64,000 nucleotides of DNA, taken from the NCBI GenBank assembly GCA_025345505.1, contig JANVCC010000011.1, positions 9,026,184 to 9,090,183 on the forward strand, in the 5' to 3' direction. The notes under the pieces were generated by a model that was not told the origin of the DNA, searched no databases, and saw only the letters and a program-made list of their open reading frames with translations. Every line of letters begins with the position of its first letter. Positions within the stretch are counted from its first letter, which is position 1. Positions 1 through 13,600 of this stretch are shown here, piece by piece. The translations under genes and the position numbers were made by a program. Source of the DNA: Todiramphus chloris collaris (lineage: Eukaryota > Chordata > Aves > Coraciiformes > Alcedinidae).

Positions 1-1541
1 AAAAAAACCTAAACATTGGGTTTGAACTTTCTATTGAGAAAAAGCCATTTATTTCTCAATTATGTAACAGGATGCCACAGTTTGAAGTCATTTTGCAAAG
101 AAGAAGCCTTAAAAATTAGGCACTAAGGGGGAGAACTTGCAAAGCTTCATACTTAGATTATGCTATTTTCATGACAGAAATTCATAGGCCACATTTATTT
201 GGAACACTAAAACCAACATGTCCTAAAATCAGCAGCAGATTTCAAAGATCAGCCAGGAGAAAACTTAGAGGAAGTCTGCTTTTGTCCCACAGAACTTCAC
301 AGTTCATCAGAGCTGAAGCAGAAAAATATTACCAATACACAATGAGTCCCAGAATAGTTTCTTTCCTCTCCCTCAAAGAGCAGATTTTCAGAGGTTAACG
401 AGAAACAGGGTGTCCATTTTCCTCTTCCACTCCCTTTCATCTCATTGAGGCTGTTACTTCCTCCTAATCACTGCTGCCTGACAGACACAGAGCTGTTCCT
501 TCATCTTGGCAATGACAAAGCCAAGAATTAGGATAGCAGAATGTTTGTCCCCACAGGAACACCTGAGGCTCCTGTGACCCACGCGCTCAGTGTCACCCCC
601 TATGGGCTCAGTAAGTTTGCCACTGAACCATTTCCCCAGATTACCTCCACATTGGCAGCATTACCAAAACAAAATGAAATTACTTCATTATGTACATGTA
701 TCTAAATACACAACAGGCTCACATAGTTTGAATGAGAAAAAGAAGGGGAAAAAAAGATACTTATACCCTTGGAAGAGGGAAAGTCCCAAAGATCCTCTGA
801 AGCTGCAGCAACAGATTAATGTAAAACTGATTTGTGTAATTCACTGCGGTTCTTGCTCTCCTTTCCATAGTGGAGAACCAAGTTTATGGAGGCTTACAGA
901 AACTAACAGCCTAGGTCTCCAGTGACAAACCAAGGAAGGCCAGAGGTACTAATAGCTAGTCCCATGTGCACGTGCACAGATGTCCAGTAAAAACAATACG
1001 TATTTCTAAAACTCTGAACGGCTTTCCTAAAACCACTAGTACTGCAAATTATTTGGTGCATTACATAAAATACAAAGTAATGATTTTTATTTATTTTTAA
1101 TTCTTATAGGAACCATTTGGATAATCTACTTTAATTATTCTCAACTAGTTTAGCCAGGAATGAGTTCACAAAAAGCTTCTACAAAAACAAAGAAAGCACT
1201 CCGGAGGAGCAGCCATTACAGAGAAGAGAAAATATTGCAAATTCCATGGTATGTAAGTTGTTCTAAAATAATCACTTTGTTCCCAGACCACAAAAACATA
1301 AACATTAAACAGAAGAAAAAATAAGGGTAGCTACTTTTATTTTCAAATATCAAAACGACACTGTCTTTCCAAATAAAGTAATCTTTTATTTGCAGTATTG
1401 TCTCAATAGAACACTGAATTGCAAAATATTATGGGTTTGCATATAAGAAATATTATGATATAAAGGCTGATATTCAGCCAGAACAGCACAGTACACAAAA
1501 CATATACACACAACACAAGAACAGTTCCACTTTGTACTCAC
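1..1541 (-). other. SH3KBP1: SH3KBP1 intron 2 (partial)
   Basis: AT-rich intronic sequence downstream (minus-strand sense) of the SH3 exon donor at 1541. I looked for the next SH3KBP1 exon, which follows the first SH3 domain and leads to the second, and did not find it, so it lies off the left edge. No repeat family or RNA gene was recognised here. Confidence 0.7.
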
Positions 1542-1699
1542 TCTTACAAAGTTGTCAGGGAACAAACCTCTTCTGCCTTTGAGCTGTCCTTCCCACCAGC
1601 CTCCATCATCTTTCTTGATATTGGTGATTATGTCACCTACAGTGATTGTCAGCTCATCATCATGTTGAGCTTTGTAGTCAAACTCCACTATCGCCTCCA
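1542..1699 (-). CDS. SH3KBP1: SH3KBP1 coding exon 2 (first SH3 domain)
   Basis: This 158-nt exon begins with the last two bases of a valine codon, then 52 codons from EAIVEFDY to PDNFVR. The acceptor is a pyrimidine-rich stretch ending TTTTAG; the donor is AGA|GTGAGTAC. The phase fits the 4-nt exon at 28,864 exactly. A competing GT four codons earlier would cut off the end of the SH3 fold, so I chose the GTGAGT donor. Confidence 0.94.
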
Positions 1700-4600
1700 C
1701 TAAAAGAGAAACACACATAAGCATAATTACATTTACGTTTCCAAGCCTTTGAAAAGAATTATATTCTCAGTGAAAGTAATATATGTACAGCTTAACCAAG
1801 AGAGGACATCAAAAAGACAACATGTAATGGTAACATTTTACAGATAATTACTACAAGAGAAGCCAAAGGAAAAAAAAGCAAACCCACAGGAATGCCCATC
1901 ATGGTTAAGGCAACAAATGGCACATATTTTTCTTTATCACTTAAGGGAAATTGATTTGTGATGCTTCAGCAGTATCTAATCTGACAGCATTACAAAGTTT
2001 ATTTTTATTTCTTGGACAACATTTTAGCTTTTGTTCACACGGACTTCTTGAGCATTTTATTTATGGAAAGGTTCTCAAATTCAGAAGCATCCCAAGTCAC
2101 TGTATCTACTTTTCTAAATACATCGCTGTTAACTTAAAGAGTATCAAACAATTTTTTTTGCATCTTACCGAGTTTCACTGTTTATACAGAAACATAAAGC
2201 TTTGCTGCATGAACATGCTCTCACGGAGTTTCACAACAGGGAGAAAAATTTACTTTCACTTGTCATTAAGCATCAGAGGATCTGAAGATGAAATACTCCT
2301 ACTTCTCTGAATGTCTCCTATCAGGCAGAACTGCATCATAAGTTTGTTACCATTTTATGGTGTATCTTTGTCTTTTCCTGAGAGGACTTCACACCCCTTG
2401 AAAACATACACACAACAAAGTCCTTGTAGAGAATTAAGGAAGTACTAAAGACAGAAAAATTCCCTTGGAGAATCAAAAATCATAGAGCTAGGGTATTCAA
2501 ATATGGAAGCCATAGTTATATCTAGTGTTTCACTGAATACCTACTAGGAAGGCCCAGATTGGCAAGGTCAAGGATAGCCATATTTGCAAAGCCTTACTCC
2601 TGTTTTCTTCGTCGGAAAACCATGCCTCAGGATGTTCCACTAAACATTTAGCACTTCAACCATCGAAACAGCAAAATGAGAACTAGCAATAGGCATCTGC
2701 TTTCTGCACCAGTGACTGCGCATAAACCCTGCAAGATTTGGCCTGCAAACATGCAATACAGCTCGCAAAACTAACCATTACACCACCGACGGCAAAAAGG
2801 TTCTGCCTAAATAACCAGCCCTGCAGAATAAATCGAATTAAGCTGACAGGAAAGCAGAGGGATTCCTTTCCACCCCCAAAATGTCACACAGTCACAATGC
2901 CGAACATTTCCCTCGCCCAGAGCCTGTAAATCATAACTAAAAGAGTTGTTCTGACTTTCAGATACATCCCAGACACAAGGTTACAGCTGATAATATTCAT
3001 CTATTGCTTCTTCTGTGAAGCCCAAAAACGTTATAAAATCAGTTCACAACAGGTCTGCTATACTACACAATAAACTGCTGTGAAAAGCCCGACTCTATCA
3101 TCTTGATAACCTCCTAGTAGGTTTTGTAGAACTATTATTATGACCTCCCATTTTCTCTTCTCCAAGCTAGACTACTGCAGTTCCTCTAGCCTCAGGTCTC
3201 TCTTCTTTCGCACAGCAACTGTTCCACCAGTTCAGTGTCAACCACAGATTTGAGAAGAGTGCACAGCACTCACTGCCTTCTCCAGTAATTGCTAAAGATG
3301 TTAAACTGGTCCCAGGAGAACCCCTGGTGGTAATCCATTTATTATCAGCTTATAAGTAGAGTAGAACCCATTAACCACTACTCAAATTATAAACCACTTG
3401 AGGTTGGAAAGTACATCTGCAGAACAGACCCCCTCAGTCAGAGCAGAAACAGCTAAAGCACAGATTGCTCAGGGCCTTACACAGACAGGTTTTGAATATG
3501 TCAAAGGATGGAAATTCCACTGTTTGATCATTCATAAGATGAAAAAGGTTTTCTTATGTTTAAATGGATGTTTCTGTACTTCAGTTCATGCCCGTTGACT
3601 CTCCACTTTTCACTGTCTACTGCCCAGAGGAGTCTGGCTCCACTTTATCACATCACATATTCAGGTACATTGAGAACATCACCCTGAGCCTTCTCCTCTC
3701 CAGGCTAAACAGCCCCATCTCTCTCAGACTCTCCTCAGATGTTCCCATATCCCAATCATCTTCATGGTTCTTCAGTAATTTTACTCCAGTATTTCCATCT
3801 TGCTCTTGAATGGGAGAACTCAGAACTAGACACACCACTCCACATGTGCCTCACCAGAAAAGAGAAGTGAAGAAGCCTGGTGTAGGTGTTCCTGCTCCAG
3901 CAGGGGGATTGGACTAGATGATATTTCAAGGTTCCTTCCAATCTCTAACATTCTGTGATTCTGTGCGTGATTCTGTGAAGAAGCACCCCTCTCCACCTGC
4001 CTCCTGCCAGCGCTCTGGCTAATGCAGCCCAGAAAATTAGGGGCTGCCTTTGGCACAAACACTCACTGCTGCCTCATGGTGCCTACCAGGATACCTGGGG
4101 TCCTTCTCACTCATGCTGCTCTCCAGACACTCAACCTGGGGTTATTCCTCTCCAGGTGCCCTTTCTTCACAAGGATCACCTCAGCCCATTTCTCCAGCCT
4201 GTTGAGGCCTCCATGAGTGGCAGCATAACTCTCTGGTGAGTCAAACACTCCTACACTTTTGCATCATCTGCCAACTCGAGAAGAGTGCACTCTGCCCTGA
4301 CATCCAGGTCATTAGAGAAGAGGCTGAGCAGCATCAGCTCCATTATCCACCCCCGCAGCACACTGACAGTGACCGGTCTGCAGCCGGACCTCTGATGCTC
4401 AGCACAACCCTTTGAGCCTGGCACTTCAGCCATTTTTCAGTACAACTCCTTGTCCACTTCCCTTGTCTGCAATTCATCAGTTTCTCAATGAAAGTGATAT
4501 GGAAGACCTCCCCTCCTCCAACAAGCCAGTAATCTCATCATGAAAGGCTAACTGCTTGGTCAGATGTGACCTCCCCTTCATAAATCCATGCTAACTACTC

Positions 4601-7600
4601 CCAACCAGCTTCTTGTCCTTCATATGTTTGGAAATAGCTTCCAGGATTATTTGTTCCATTACCTTCCAAGAGGTCAACATGAGGCTGATCAGCCTGTAGT
4701 TCTCAGCAAAACGGAGGCTGTCTGCTCTTCTTGAAGCCTGGAGTTACATTTGCCATCTTCCAGTCTTAAGGAACCTCTACTAATTACAGTGACCTTTTGA
4801 AGACTATCTAGAGTGGCCTCCCAATATCAGTTACCTCTCTTAGCATACATGCCATGGGGCCATGGCCTTGCACATGTACAGTTTGTTTCCCTAACTTGGT
4901 TCTCCTTCACTGGGGGTAGGTCTACCTTGCCCTGGACTTTGCCACTGGCTTCAGGGGCCTGAGATTGCTCAAGGCCAGTATTACTTTTAAAGACTGAGTC
5001 AACTAAGGCATAAAGTGCCTCTGTCACAATGCCCTGGTTTCCATTCAGCAGCAGGCTCACACTTTTCCTGTTCTTTCTTCTTGACACTGATGTACCCATA
5101 GAAGTCTTTCTTGTTGTCACATCTGTACTGGTTTCAGCTAGGACAGAGGCAATTTTCTTCAGAGCAGCTCACACAGTCCTTATGTTTTGGGTTTGCAACC
5201 AAAGCAGTGTTGATAACACTCAGATATTTTAGCTGTTGTTGAAGGGTGCTTACGCAGTCTGAAGGCCTTTTCTGTTTATTCACGCTACCCTGACCATCAG
5301 CTGACTGGGGGTGCACAGGAACCTGGGAGGGAACATAAGGAGGGACACCAAACTCCAACTGACCAAAGGGATATTCCATACCATATGATGTGCCCAGAAA
5401 TAAAAGCTGTGAGAAAGGGGATATCTTTGAAGTCATGGCATTTGGCTTCCCAAGTCACCGTTACATTTGATTAAGCCCTGATTTCCTGGAGATGGCTGAA
5501 CATATGCCTGATGATGCAGAGCAGAGAATGAATTCCTTATTTTGCTTTGCTTGCACATGCAGCATTTGCTTTACTTAACAAACTGTACCTTTATCTCAAC
5601 CCACGAATTTTCTTACTCTTACCCTTTCAATTCACTTCCCCATTCCTCTGTGGGAGAGTGAGCAAGAAACTGTGGGACCGAACTGCCCACTGGGGTTAAC
5701 TCACAACAAATTCCTCACCACATTCAACTCCAGGTGGGCTTGGCCTTTCCCAACCCCACCCCTGCATGCACTGACGTTCTTTCTACCTCTGTCCCAGATT
5801 ATTTCTCCCTGCTTTCACCTCTTGTATTCTTTTATGTTTGGTTTTTGTCCTTGTTCATCCATGAAGATATACTACCACCTCTGCTTGTTAGGACAGATCA
5901 CTATTGAGCTTGGAAGAGGTGGTCTCTGAACCAACCAGCTGACCTGGATCTCTCTTTTCTCCATAGCTGTCTCCAGTGGGATTCTTCCAAGCAGAGCCTT
6001 GAAAAGGCCAGTCTTCCCTCTTCCAGTCCACGGTTACAATCCTACTTTCTGCTTTTTCCCCCCTTCTCTCTGGATCCTGAACTTTACCTTCTCACAGTCA
6101 GTGTAGCCACGACTGCTCTCAGCCTTCAGATGCACAAATAGTTCTTCCTTGTTTGCAAGTATGAAATCCAGCACTCAACACAATCCAGTATCATCATGGA
6201 TTGCCCACACCCAGGGCATCAGCGAACTATTCTATCACTCCAGCAGATATCAGGGTGATTGACATCCTCTACAAGGGACAGATCCTGCCAACATGAGCCT
6301 TATTCCAGTTGTCTGAAGAAGGCCTCGTCAACTACTTCCTGTTAGGTGTTTTGTAGACACCCACCACAACATTGCCCACATTGGTCTGACCTCTAATACT
6401 AACCCACAAACTCTTGAGTGGTTCATCATCTGTCCCACAGTAGAGCCCCATGCATTTCAGCTGCTCTGCTGCAAAAAGAGCACTGCCCTTCCTCAACTGT
6501 CCATTTGCAATAACCTGTATCCATTGCAGCACTCTGGACAGGTGAGCTATCCCGTCATACCTTCAAGATTCTAACAAAGTAACTCTGCAACTGCATGCAG
6601 ACACGTAACTCCTCTTCTTTACACACCACGCAGTATGCATGAGTGCGCAGATGTTTTACAGAGGCAACCAGCCATGCTGATTTCCCAGAAAGAGTATAAA
6701 AACTTTCCCTGTAATTCTGAAAGGCACCTCCTTGTTTATACAGATATGCTTGGGAAGGGCCCCTCTCAGTCCTCGTGTTTTCTTTACAAGGTCCCCACTG
6801 TTTGTATCACCCCAAGCATTTTGTTTGCCAACTGCTCTCGTTGGCAGCATTTTGTTTCTACTGCTTCCTCAAAAGATCGTTGGTTAGCCTCTCATTCCCC
6901 TATCGTTACTATTTCAAAGCTCTCCTCACCTAGCTGGCCAGCCTGTTAGCAAAGATTCCTCCACCCTACTAAAGTCAGGTAGATCCCATCTTTTCCAAGC
7001 ACTCCTCAAAGAGGGTCTCATGATCATAAAACTAAAACTGTGTTGCTTACACCATCTGTGCAACCAGTTGTTACCTGCAGATCTGTCCGCTCATCCTCAT
7101 TCTCACCTCTCACCAAAAGAATCAAGGAGAAAACCACCCATGCCTTGATTGGCATCCCAGAGCCATACAGTCACAACTAATGATTTCCAGATCACTCCTG
7201 GCAACATTAGTGAAGCCTGCATGGAAGAGTAACAGGGGTTAGTAGTCTGAGGGTCAGACAAGCCTTGCCAGCCTTTCCACGACATTACATATCTAAGACC
7301 CCAACAAGCAACAAGCCTCCCTAGATAACAGTTCAGGTCAGCAGATGGGAATTTCCCTACCATTATCGCTTGCCACTTTGCTCTTGAATGGCTCAGATGA
7401 AGCATCAGCTTGGGTGCTTCACTGTATGGAACACCCAGACCCTCATCACCTACAAGAGCACTGAATGTGTTCTGTAGTTGCAGACCTTGAGGTGGAGCAA
7501 GAACCTTCCTCCTGATGTGAGGAGTCATAAACTTCAGACTTCCAGACTTGCCATTCTACGAGTCTCCAGTCACAAAGAGGAACAGACTCTGTCTGCCCTT

Positions 7601-10600
7601 CATTCATGAAAGTTGTCATTTTGGGGTCCTGAAGCCTTGCAGATTTGGTGATCATCTAGAGAGCCCAACCCTTTGGGCTTAAAACATCCAGCCAATTTTT
7701 AAAACCACCTAATTGCCCCTCAGTATACCACCACAACTACTGAACCACCCCATATCACCTTTGGCACAGTCTCTGGACCCTTTCTGTGCCAACTGCTACA
7801 CAAACTACAGAATCCATTGATCTTGAAAGAGACATTCCAATTAAATTAAAAAAAAAAAAAACAAAACCAAACACAACAACAACAACAAAAGGCCTCTTTC
7901 TAAACTAGGAACTACAAATAGCATCAATACTATCCATATATGCATGATTTATGCCAGAGCAACCAGCAAAATTGGTTCAGAAGTTGTATTTACCTGGTAG
8001 TTCTCCAAAGACTGTTGGATTCAGGCAGCGGCACCAAGGTACACACACTACTTTAAGTCTTGCACCAATGAGACCACGAGTCTTTAAGTCTTGCACCAGA
8101 AACCACAACAGCACTCAGGCTCAAAAAAAAGGCAAAATTCAGCTTATTTAGCAGAGTACTTCCAATTTGGTTGAACCCCAGGAAAGATTTTGAGAGCAAT
8201 GCCCCGTACCCTTCATTTTTAGGCAGCCTACTAGGATGCAATTACTGCAGGACTGGAGCTTGAACGTTGTTTTTTGTATGTGCCAAGTCATTTCTTCTCC
8301 TTACTTAGAAAGCTTTTAAATCCTATTCTCAGTTTGCTGTGGATGCAATTACATACTGTTTTGCTCTTAAGTTCTCCCTAAGCAACCAGGAGGTGGTTAA
8401 ATAGCTACAAGGGGGAGATGGCAATGGAGCAAGGATTCAGGCTGTCTCCAAGTATTGATTCTTCAAACACTCCTCAACATTCAGACTGCCACAAGATCTA
8501 CTGAAGGAAGGCAAGCAACTCTCACACTCTTAAGTTTTTTAAAAGAGTTCTAGTACCTGTTGCTGTGCTTGCACTTTTCCCCTAGGAAGGCTATAAAACT
8601 GACACGATTCCTGACAATTTCATTTTCTTATTAATTATGTTCTCTCTTCTGAGAGATCAAAAGGTAGGACAGGGCTGTCTGAGCTGACTCTAGAGCTGCT
8701 TGGGTAGGCTGGAGGCACTGAAGTTAAGCCTTGCACTGATTCGCATACAGCCAGCTGCAGCTGTTCCAACACTTTTGTTTTACTGGAAGTTTGATTAAAC
8801 AAACAAAAAACCCTTGACTGGTCAGGCTCTTCTCTGTCTGTAAAAGTTTCCACTTATGAAAAAAACACATATATAAATATTTTTAAAAGCTGTCTCCTCC
8901 CAGAGAATCTGATTACAGCAGCCTAAGTGTGTGTAAGCTGTCAGAGACATAGGAGTCACCACAATGGACCACACAATCAAGATGTTTATAAACTCTTCAA
9001 AGGAAACCAAGAGCACAGTTTGGAAAAAGGAGTAAGAGCACCCCTAACAAACGTGCAGATTGTGACAAACTGACAGGAAGGTACTTCTGAGATCGCTCAA
9101 AATTCTCATTTATTACCCTGCTGAAGCGTGCAGAACATATGACAGCCTAAAACTGCGTTATAATTTATAGGTCCATGCAATTGCAGTTTTTCAATCAACT
9201 TCATGCTAAAGCATGCTAAACCATACCACCTTCTCAAACTTCTTTCGAAAAATTCCTTCCGCCAGTGAAACTTATCTTTTTTGTTTCTTTTGAGGTGAAA
9301 TTTTGTCTTCATGAAAGCTGGATACTGGAGACAACGTTGATCCAGATACGCTAAAAAAACCCGCAGATCTGAGTTTTGCTCCACATCTGTAAGTACAACA
9401 TAACCTCATCCCTGAAGTGCTGTGCTAGATTTCTCCTCAGGTACTGGACTAAAACAGTGTCCGGGTTTGCACAATGATTCACGACGTGAGAAAACACTCC
9501 ACGGACAGTGAGCTCAAACTGATTTTATGTGTTAGCCAACAAAGGCTGGTCTCAGGCCTAGCTCTGCCAAGGTAAACAGCTTGTTACATTAACAGCCAGA
9601 AGCCAAATCCCTTTTGAGCCAAAAGCAAAATAAAATGGCAAAAGTGGGGAAAACAGATCTGGATTCTCTTTTTGGTGCATTTTTCTTCAAAATATTGTAC
9701 CCCATGATGCCTGAAAGTCAAACCTGCCCCAGCTTGCAAACTCTTTCTGTTGGAAGAAGGCATTTTTCACGTTAGGAATGAAATCCAATAACAAAAGCTA
9801 TTCAAGCTATTTTCATCTACAAAGAGGAATGTTCATTCCCTTGCCAACACAATCAGCTATTCCTAGCCTTGTATCATCAATCCAAACTGTAACATAAAAA
9901 CTCATGAAACAAAAATCAAAGCTAGTTATTACCAACCCTGCTGGAGAGTGGCACAGTACAACTCATTACTGCAATGTCATGGACAAATGGTTTTTCTTTA
10001 ATTTAATGCGTAGTGGTTTGGGTTTAAAATACAAAATTTTAGATGTTAATGTTTTGAACCAGGAATTGAAATGTAACCCCTCAGCTATATTTTTTAAAAA
10101 GCACATCTGGAAAAAAACTGTTGATTAAAAGTTTAACTATTCACACTCTTCATTCCCCAAGTTAGTCTTACACATACACATGAAATGATTTTGTGGATAA
10201 TAATAAACATTTTCCCTAGTTTGTTTCCTTGCCACTTTTTAAATTACAAGAAAAATCTAATCTCTTAAAACTGACCTTTAGTAATTCTTTAGTAATGCCA
10301 CCAATATTTGAAGACAGAAGTGTCTCAGTTTATGCTATTTTTCCAATTACTGCACAATGTCTTCCCAAGCAAGAAATGAATCAAGAGAAGAAACAAAGAC
10401 TTGCTACCGTGACACAAAAACTACATTACTAAATCAGCTTCTGGTGACATCTGAAGTGTGTAGGCACAAAGGAAATGTAATTAACATCCTTGGCACTATT
10501 CCACCCAAGTAACAGCATCCGTAACAGCATCAGAACAGCAATACCACCTTCTGCAGTGGTATGGTTTCACACCCAAACATACCCCTTAAAGCTAGTGTAG

Positions 10601-13600
10601 ATACAGCAGTAAAAGAGTTAAGAGATTCTCTATTGTAAGTTTTATGTTTTCACTGTTGTTAGTCACTACATTTCTTGTGAATGATAAACACACACATCGC
10701 ATTGGCTTACCCAAAAAAAACAGAACTGAAACTAGACAAACTGCCTTCAAATATTCCACACTAAAGCTTTAAAGTTCAAATTACATTTTCTCAGAAGTGA
10801 GTGCAACAGAGCTTTTCTCTTTTGCATAAAGATAACTGTTCAGAAGTAACAAAGACTACTAACATGAACAGGCATCCTACTCTTACATCACACTCTGCAT
10901 AAGCCTCTACAGGAAGGTAGATGACAATAGGCTTCACGTTCTCTGAGACCTACAGTAAATTGATCAATTATCAAAACCTATTAATCAAGAAGTTGTAATG
11001 TGTTTCTTTTCTGTTACACCAGAACAGAAAAAAGTCTCTATAAAACAAAGATTCATATGGTAGCAAATAATAGTGTATCAACATTTTCAGTGTAAGTACT
11101 TTTATAATGGGTTAACAATCTGGCCATCAAATTCCACCTGCCTTAAAATTTGCTGGACAAGGTCTTAATTCAAATACGCTGCTCTGTTTGAGAGATCTAG
11201 ATACAAACTGGTGAACATGCCACACTTTTAGGGCTTATTAGCTTACTTCAAAAAAATACAGTAATTATTTTTGCTATACAACAGGTGGCAATAAAGCTCA
11301 GTAAAACATTAGGAGCCACTATGAGGGAAAAAATCATTACTTCTATTAGACCAAATGACAAAGCATGTCTTATATTCTGAACCAAAACGAGAAAAACAAA
11401 AACAAAACACAAACTACACTACATTCAATAGTTCTGGCTTCCTAACCTAGAGGCAAAGGGCCAGGAGGCCTGAATGTCAAGTAAGACCTACATGGTCATT
11501 GTTTTCTGGACTCTAGGAATACTGAGCAGCTGGCAGGGCAATCACATGTGGGATGCTATGGTACCAATATGTTTGAGGGAAGAGGAGGAAGACAGATTCA
11601 TATAAGGTCTGACAGGATTTACTACAGACGGCACAGCACTGATGAAAGGGAGATGCACTGGTGTAACCACTGAACACCCTTCTGGGGCTCCAAAAGTCCC
11701 TCCTACCCAAAACCGTCACGGCTATGGCAGGCGTCACACTATAACTTCCCTATGATGATTATAATTAAATGTTTGTTAGCATCTGGGAAGAAGGAGGAGT
11801 TCAGATGGGGCTCTTCTACCAGAGAACAAAATAATCAGTAGTTTACAAAGACCTAACTCTCTCAATGTAATTTTAAATTTTGTTCATTTTTTGACATTTT
11901 CTCTTTTGCAACACTTACTATCAGGAGTAATACTCTCTGCTAAAAGTATTTGCAAGGATTCAGCTTCACGAAAAACGAAAAGCTTTAAGAGGAGGAAAAG
12001 CCAGTATCACATGGGAAACCTGTACTATTCAATCTTCAACAGATGCGACATGATAAACAACTCTTCTGCTAAAACAACAGCTTTCAGTTTACATTATGTT
12101 TTCCTATTTCCCCTTCAAAAACAATGAGAGGGAGCTAAAGGTCATAGACCTAGAATAGTATCTTCACTGAATCACTCCATCAAAGAGCAGAGCTGTCACA
12201 GAAGGGGCTACCTAAGTCATACTGCAGATGGACCTTTTTAGGAGTCCCCTCCCACAGGCCACAAATGCTCTTCACCCAGTCTGCACACTCATGGGAAACA
12301 TAGTAGGCAGCCACGAAGCACTGAGGACAGAGGGAAAACATCTGAGAGGAGCACCCATTCGGCGCAATTCACATGTACACACATGCACAGGCACAGAAAC
12401 AGAGGAGCTGTGCAGAGGACCCCAACCGCAACCCTGTTTGGAGGACAGAGTGAACACTTGGCCTAGGGCTGTCCTGATATGATTCTTCTCTGGGCAGCAG
12501 CAAAGCTGAAGCTACTCCCACTGACATAATGCCTGAGCTGTCCTCCAGGAAAGAGGAAAGCTAGTTTTCTGTTTTACAAAGAGGGACTGGTATACTTGGA
12601 TTCAGTTTAAAAAAAAAAAACAAACCCAAACCAAACAAGTTATTCAAGTGAAATTCACCCAACAGGACAAGAAATACTTTCTATTCCAGCTAAGGCATTT
12701 GGTATGACCACAATTCATCGCTAAAGTCTCACATTTAGAGTTAGGTAAATGTGGATGTTGAAAAGCTGCTAGCAGAGGGATTTTCTCAGGTTCTCACAAT
12801 ATTCGGTGAGAGTCCTGCCTTTCTCACACGTGTTATGAGAAACAGTAGGATGGTTTTTGTAAGCTGGACCAACACCTGGTGTTTTGCTAAGTTCTGTTTA
12901 TGGTATATTGGGAAAATATTTTGCAATGGGTACTGTAGGACTTTAGCCAATCACCCTAGGAGATGGGTGATCACTGACCAATCGCCCTATGAGGCTAGGG
13001 TATACAAAACGGGGTTATAAATTAATAGAGTTGCTTCTTTTGCCTGCTCTTGCTGAATTTATGCATTGCTGCATCTCTCCACCCCCGGCATAAACAGCGA
13101 CAGGTAAATAACAACGGTAAGTCAGTGTGTTTATATTTCTGTATATATGTAAGGCATTTCCATTTCAAATATGCATCTCATAGCAATTCTGTGGTAAACA
13201 ACTTCAGCAAGGTACTTCTAATATATGTTACAAATTTGTTAAGCAGCAGTTACATCTGTATTCCCAAAGGCTCCCTTATATACCATTTTGCACTCAACAA
13301 TATGTAGAATTTATCGGGACAAATCTCTTTAACCCTTTTGAAAAGGCAAGCTTGCATAGATAATCTCTGGCATCCATGGGGCTGGCAGTCGAGGAAGCAC
13401 TTGTATTCCGCAAATTAATCTGATTTTTTCCTGCAGGGCAAAGTGGTCATTCTGTCTTGGACAACAGACTGCTAGACTCAGACGTGGTACTGAAAGAGAT
13501 TAATTTTACTGTAATTCACTGATTCTATCAACCAGAGTACCTCTCGGATATAGCAGATGCTCCTTGTTGTCACGGTTTAGGGTCAGGGCGGCCCCTCAGG

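Larger units (their letters stand above)
3395..7650 (-). mobile_element. CR1-family LINE, decayed ORF2 (endonuclease and reverse transcriptase), minus orientation
   Basis: Read on the minus strand, this is an old CR1 (jockey-like) element running from about 7,650 (5') to 3,395 (3'). Endonuclease remnants are visible at 6,332-6,532 ([20 protein letters not shown]). The reverse-transcriptase active-site region is at 4,251-4,433, where FINDLD/FADDTK-type sequence appears as [20 protein letters not shown]. The 3' region at 3,395-3,830 has the typical CR1 untranslated end, reading on the plus strand as TTGAGGTTGGAAAG at its border. All frames are broken by stops and indels. Two later insertions interrupt it: an LTR (5124-5708) and a 98-bp CR1 tail (3877-3974). 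The 5' limit is approximate. Confidence 0.85.

Noticed and set aside
3398..7655. Many short open frames on both strands at 3.4-7.7 kb
   Set aside because: They are broken pieces of the CR1 ORF2 or antisense shadows of it, not host genes.
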